DNA of 13,973 nucleotides, taken from positions 1 to 13,973 of the forward strand of contig JAEWZS010000248.1 in the NCBI GenBank assembly GCA_023458355.1, written 5' to 3'. The DNA is from Bacillota bacterium. GTDB taxonomy: Bacteria; Bacillota; Clostridia; Christensenellales; CAG-138. Position numbers and translations under genes: made by a program. The first letter of the stretch is position 1; the number at the start of each line of letters is the position of its first letter. The notes beneath the pieces are model-generated. The model did no database searches. It worked only from the letters and a program-made list of their open reading frames with translations, and was not told where the DNA came from. Positions 12,004 through 13,973 of the stretch are shown one piece after another.

Positions 12004-13973
12004 TTATTGTATGGCGTGCGCGCCTTGTGGTTTGACTTCCGTCAAATGGACATGCTTCTTTGCGGCATTTTGTACAGGCATATGTGTAAGAGCGGTCTTG
12101 AGCACGGTGAACGCCTCAGAGGCGTACACGATACGAAGTTTTTCCTTTACCTCCTCAGGCACTTCCTCCATATCCTTACGGTTTTCAAGCGGTACAATCA
12201 CCGTATGCATGCCTGCGCGCACAGCGGCAAGCAGCTTTTCGCGCAAGCCACCGATAGGCAGCACCCTGCCTCGCAGCGTGATCTCGCCCGTCATCCCCAC
12301 CCCTGCCTTTACGGGGACGCCGGTTAATGCGCTCGTCATGGCAGTCATCATGGTGACACCTGCCGACGGACCGTCTTTAGGCACTGCGCCTTCGGGCACG
12401 TGCACGTGTATGTCGTTATGGGAGAGGAAATCCTGCTCGATACCAAGCGTATCCGCATGGGCACGAATGAACGTCAGCGCGGCACGCGCGCTTTCCTGCA
12501 TCACTTCGCCAAGCTTGCCGGTGATCTGCACCTGCCCGCTCCCCTTCAGCACCTGCGCCTCCACCTCTAAAGTGGTACCGCCGACACTCGTCCAAGCAAG
12601 ACCGTTTGCCATACCTATGGCGTCCGCACGCTCAGCAAAATTCTGCGTGTACTTGGGCTGCCCGAGGTACTCACAAAGCTTAAGCTTGCTCATACGAACG
12701 CGTTCCTTGCCTTCTCCTATTTCGCATGCTGCTTTTCGGCAAATCGAGGCAGCCACTCGCTCGAGCTCTCGCACACCTGCCTCCGCCGTATAGCCGCGAA
12801 TCATCTCTGAAACGACGTTTTCGGGTACGGTGAGCATGGTTTTTTTCAACCCATGCTTTTTCATCTGTTTGGGGATGAGGTGGCGCTTGGCAATCTCGAT
12901 CTTTTCGGTTTCGAGATAGCTCGGCACGTCGATGACCTCCATCCTGTCAAGCAGCGGGCGAGGTATATTCTCCTTGCTGTTTGCGGTGGTGATAAACATC
13001 ACCTTGGATAAATCGTAAGGTAACTCAAGGAAGTGGTCGCGGAACGCGAAATTCTGCGCGCTGTCGAGCACTTCGAGCATGGCGCTGGCGGGATCTCCGT
13101 GATAATCGCTCGTGAGCTTATCAATTTCGTCGAAAAGTATCACGGGGTTTACGGTGCCTGCCTGACGCATGGCTGAAATGACCCTACCCGGCATGGCACC
13201 TATATAGGTGCGCCTATGGCCGCGAAGCTCCGCCTCGTCACGAATACCGCCGAGGCTCATGCGCACAAATTTGCGCCCGAGCGCTGCAGCGATAGACTCG
13301 CATATGGACGTTTTACCGACGCCCGGAGGGCCTGCAAAGCAGATAATCTGCCCGTTAAGCTCGCCTGTTAAGCGGGAAACGGCGATGTGTTCGACGATGC
13401 GCTCCTTCACCTTTTCCATACCGAAGTGGTTTTCATCTAAAATTCTGCGCGCGTTATCGATGTTAAGATCGTCCTCACTGCGCTCCGTCCAAGGAAGGTC
13501 CAAAAGGCACTCAATATAGTTGCGCGCGGAGGGCGCTTCATGCGAGCCGCTCGGCATTTCGGAAAGACGATCGATTTCCTTTTCGATGCGTGCACGCACG
13601 GCAGGCGGGAATTCCTTCTTCTCGAGGCGTTTACGGTATTCGTCGGCCTCACTTTCGTCGTTATCGCTCAATTCCTTGCGAATAGCCTTCATCTGCTCAC
13701 GCAGATAAAAGTCACGCTGGTTTTTATCGACCTGCTTTTTGACCTCCTGCGAGATGCGCCTATCGATCTTTTGAATTTCTATCTCGCCGCTCACAAATTT
13801 CAAAACGGCTTTGAGGCGCTCCACGGGGTTCAATTCCTCAAGCACCCGCTGCCTATCCTCGGTTTTGGTCAAAACGCTGTTTGCGATGGCATCGGCATAC
13901 TCACCTGGAGCAGCTTTTGCCTCGATGGTCTCGATGATATCCGCTGTGTATTTCATAGAAAACTGCGCATAAT
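12004..13973 (-). CDS. lon: ATP-dependent protease Lon, N-terminus beyond the window
   Basis: Lon is a cytoplasmic hexameric AAA+ serine protease that degrades misfolded and regulatory proteins. The reading frame is open to the right edge and the residues before the internal Met at 13956 (YAQFS) keep the frame, so the gene begins outside; roughly 125-150 residues of the substrate-binding N-domain are missing. Counting from that Met: a long coiled region near 55-135, Walker A GPPGVGKT (209-216), Walker B ILFDEID (273-279), the lid to about 430, and the protease domain with catalytic Ser 531 in KDGPSAG and Lys 574 in GLREKLLAA. Their 43-residue separation equals that of E. coli Ser679-Lys722. 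The C-terminal tail is short and the stop is followed by the shared terminator. In many Firmicutes lon is followed by ysxC; here that link is interrupted. Confidence 0.97.
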   Translation of the reverse strand, partial: YAQFSMKYTADIIETIEAKAAPGEYADAIANSVLTKTEDRQRVLEELNPVERLKAVLKFVSGEIEIQKIDRRISQEVKKQVDKNQRDFYLREQMKAIRKELSDNDESEADEYRKRLEKKEFPPAVRARIEKEIDRLSEMPSGSHEAPSARNYIECLLDLPWTERSEDDLNIDNARRILDENHFGMEKVKERIVEHIAVSRLTGELNGQIICFAGPPGVGKTSICESIAAALGRKFVRMSLGGIRDEAELRGHRRTYIGAMPGRVISAMRQAGTVNPVILFDEIDKLTSDYHGDPASAMLEVLDSAQNFAFRDHFLELPYDLSKVMFITTANSKENIPRPLLDRMEVIDVPSYLETEKIEIAKRHLIPKQMKKHGLKKTMLTVPENVVSEMIRGYTAEAGVRELERVAASICRKAACEIGEGKERVRMSKLKLCEYLGQPKYTQNFAERADAIGMANGLAWTSVGGTTLEVEAQVLKGSGQVQITGKLGEVMQESARAALTFIRAHADTLGIEQDFLSHNDIHVHVPEGAVPKDGPSAGVTMMTAMTSALTGVPVKAGVGMTGEITLRGRVLPIGGLREKLLAAVRAGMHTVIVPLENRKDMEEVPEEVKEKLRIVYASEAFTVLKTALTHMPVQNAAKKHVHLTEVKPQGAHAIQ

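Noticed and set aside
11990..12793. Long plus-strand open frame opposite lon
   Set aside because: It is an antisense shadow of lon, Ser/Thr/Pro-rich as expected from reversed coding sequence.
1..13973. CRISPR array, tRNA or rRNA genes, intact insertion sequence or integrase
   Set aside because: I saw no regularly spaced repeats, cloverleaf-like or rRNA sequence, transposase motif or attachment-site duplication in the window.

Overview
The window reads as chromosomal DNA of a low-to-mid GC Firmicute, most likely a member of the Clostridia. Four things point there: a canonical dcw (division and cell wall) cluster that starts with mraZ-rsmH, a class B penicillin-binding protein with two C-terminal PASTA repeats, a MurE carrying the DNPR motif of meso-diaminopimelate-adding enzymes, and strong GGAGG-type ribosome binding sites. 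The genus cannot be told from the sequence alone.

Region 1 (1-7540, all on the minus strand) is the head of the dcw cluster. A sigmaA-type promoter with three 10-bp-spaced MraZ boxes on it (7512-7543) drives mraZ, rsmH, an ftsL-like gene, a spoVD/ftsI-type transpeptidase gene, murE and mraY. These genes are packed with a 4-nt overlap or gaps under 30 nt. After mraY comes a 181-nt gap holding a large branched inverted-repeat structure that ends in a U-run. murD follows and runs off the left edge. As written, murD has a single-base frameshift near position 262, so it is either broken or hit by a sequence error. murF is missing from its usual place between murE and mraY.

Region 2 (7544-8973) is accessory. 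It has a divergent intergenic region with a nested hairpin, then a plus-strand gene for an apparent orphan PD-(D/E)XK nuclease of the PGN_0703 putative-restriction-endonuclease type, then about 190 nt of non-coding DNA.

Region 3 (8921-10241, minus strand) is a two-gene unit. It encodes a double zinc-ribbon protein with a very acidic tail and a calcineurin-like metallophosphoesterase. It has its own promoter, rich in dyad symmetry, and an intrinsic terminator.

Region 4 (10272-13973) has ysxC/engB and lon, both on the minus strand and neighbours in many Firmicutes. Here they are separated by about 1.1 kb. That interval holds an AT-rich stretch with the ysxC promoter, the C-terminal remnant of an ABC-transporter ATPase, and an intact NUDIX hydrolase gene on the opposite strand. 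A bidirectional terminator separates the NUDIX gene from lon. lon lacks its N-terminal part because it runs off the right edge.

Most of the window is well-understood housekeeping DNA. The parts that deserve a second look are the structured mraY-murD element, the murD lesion, the orphan nuclease with its promoter region, and the dyad-rich zinc-ribbon promoter. I see no clear evidence for a wholly new multi-gene system.
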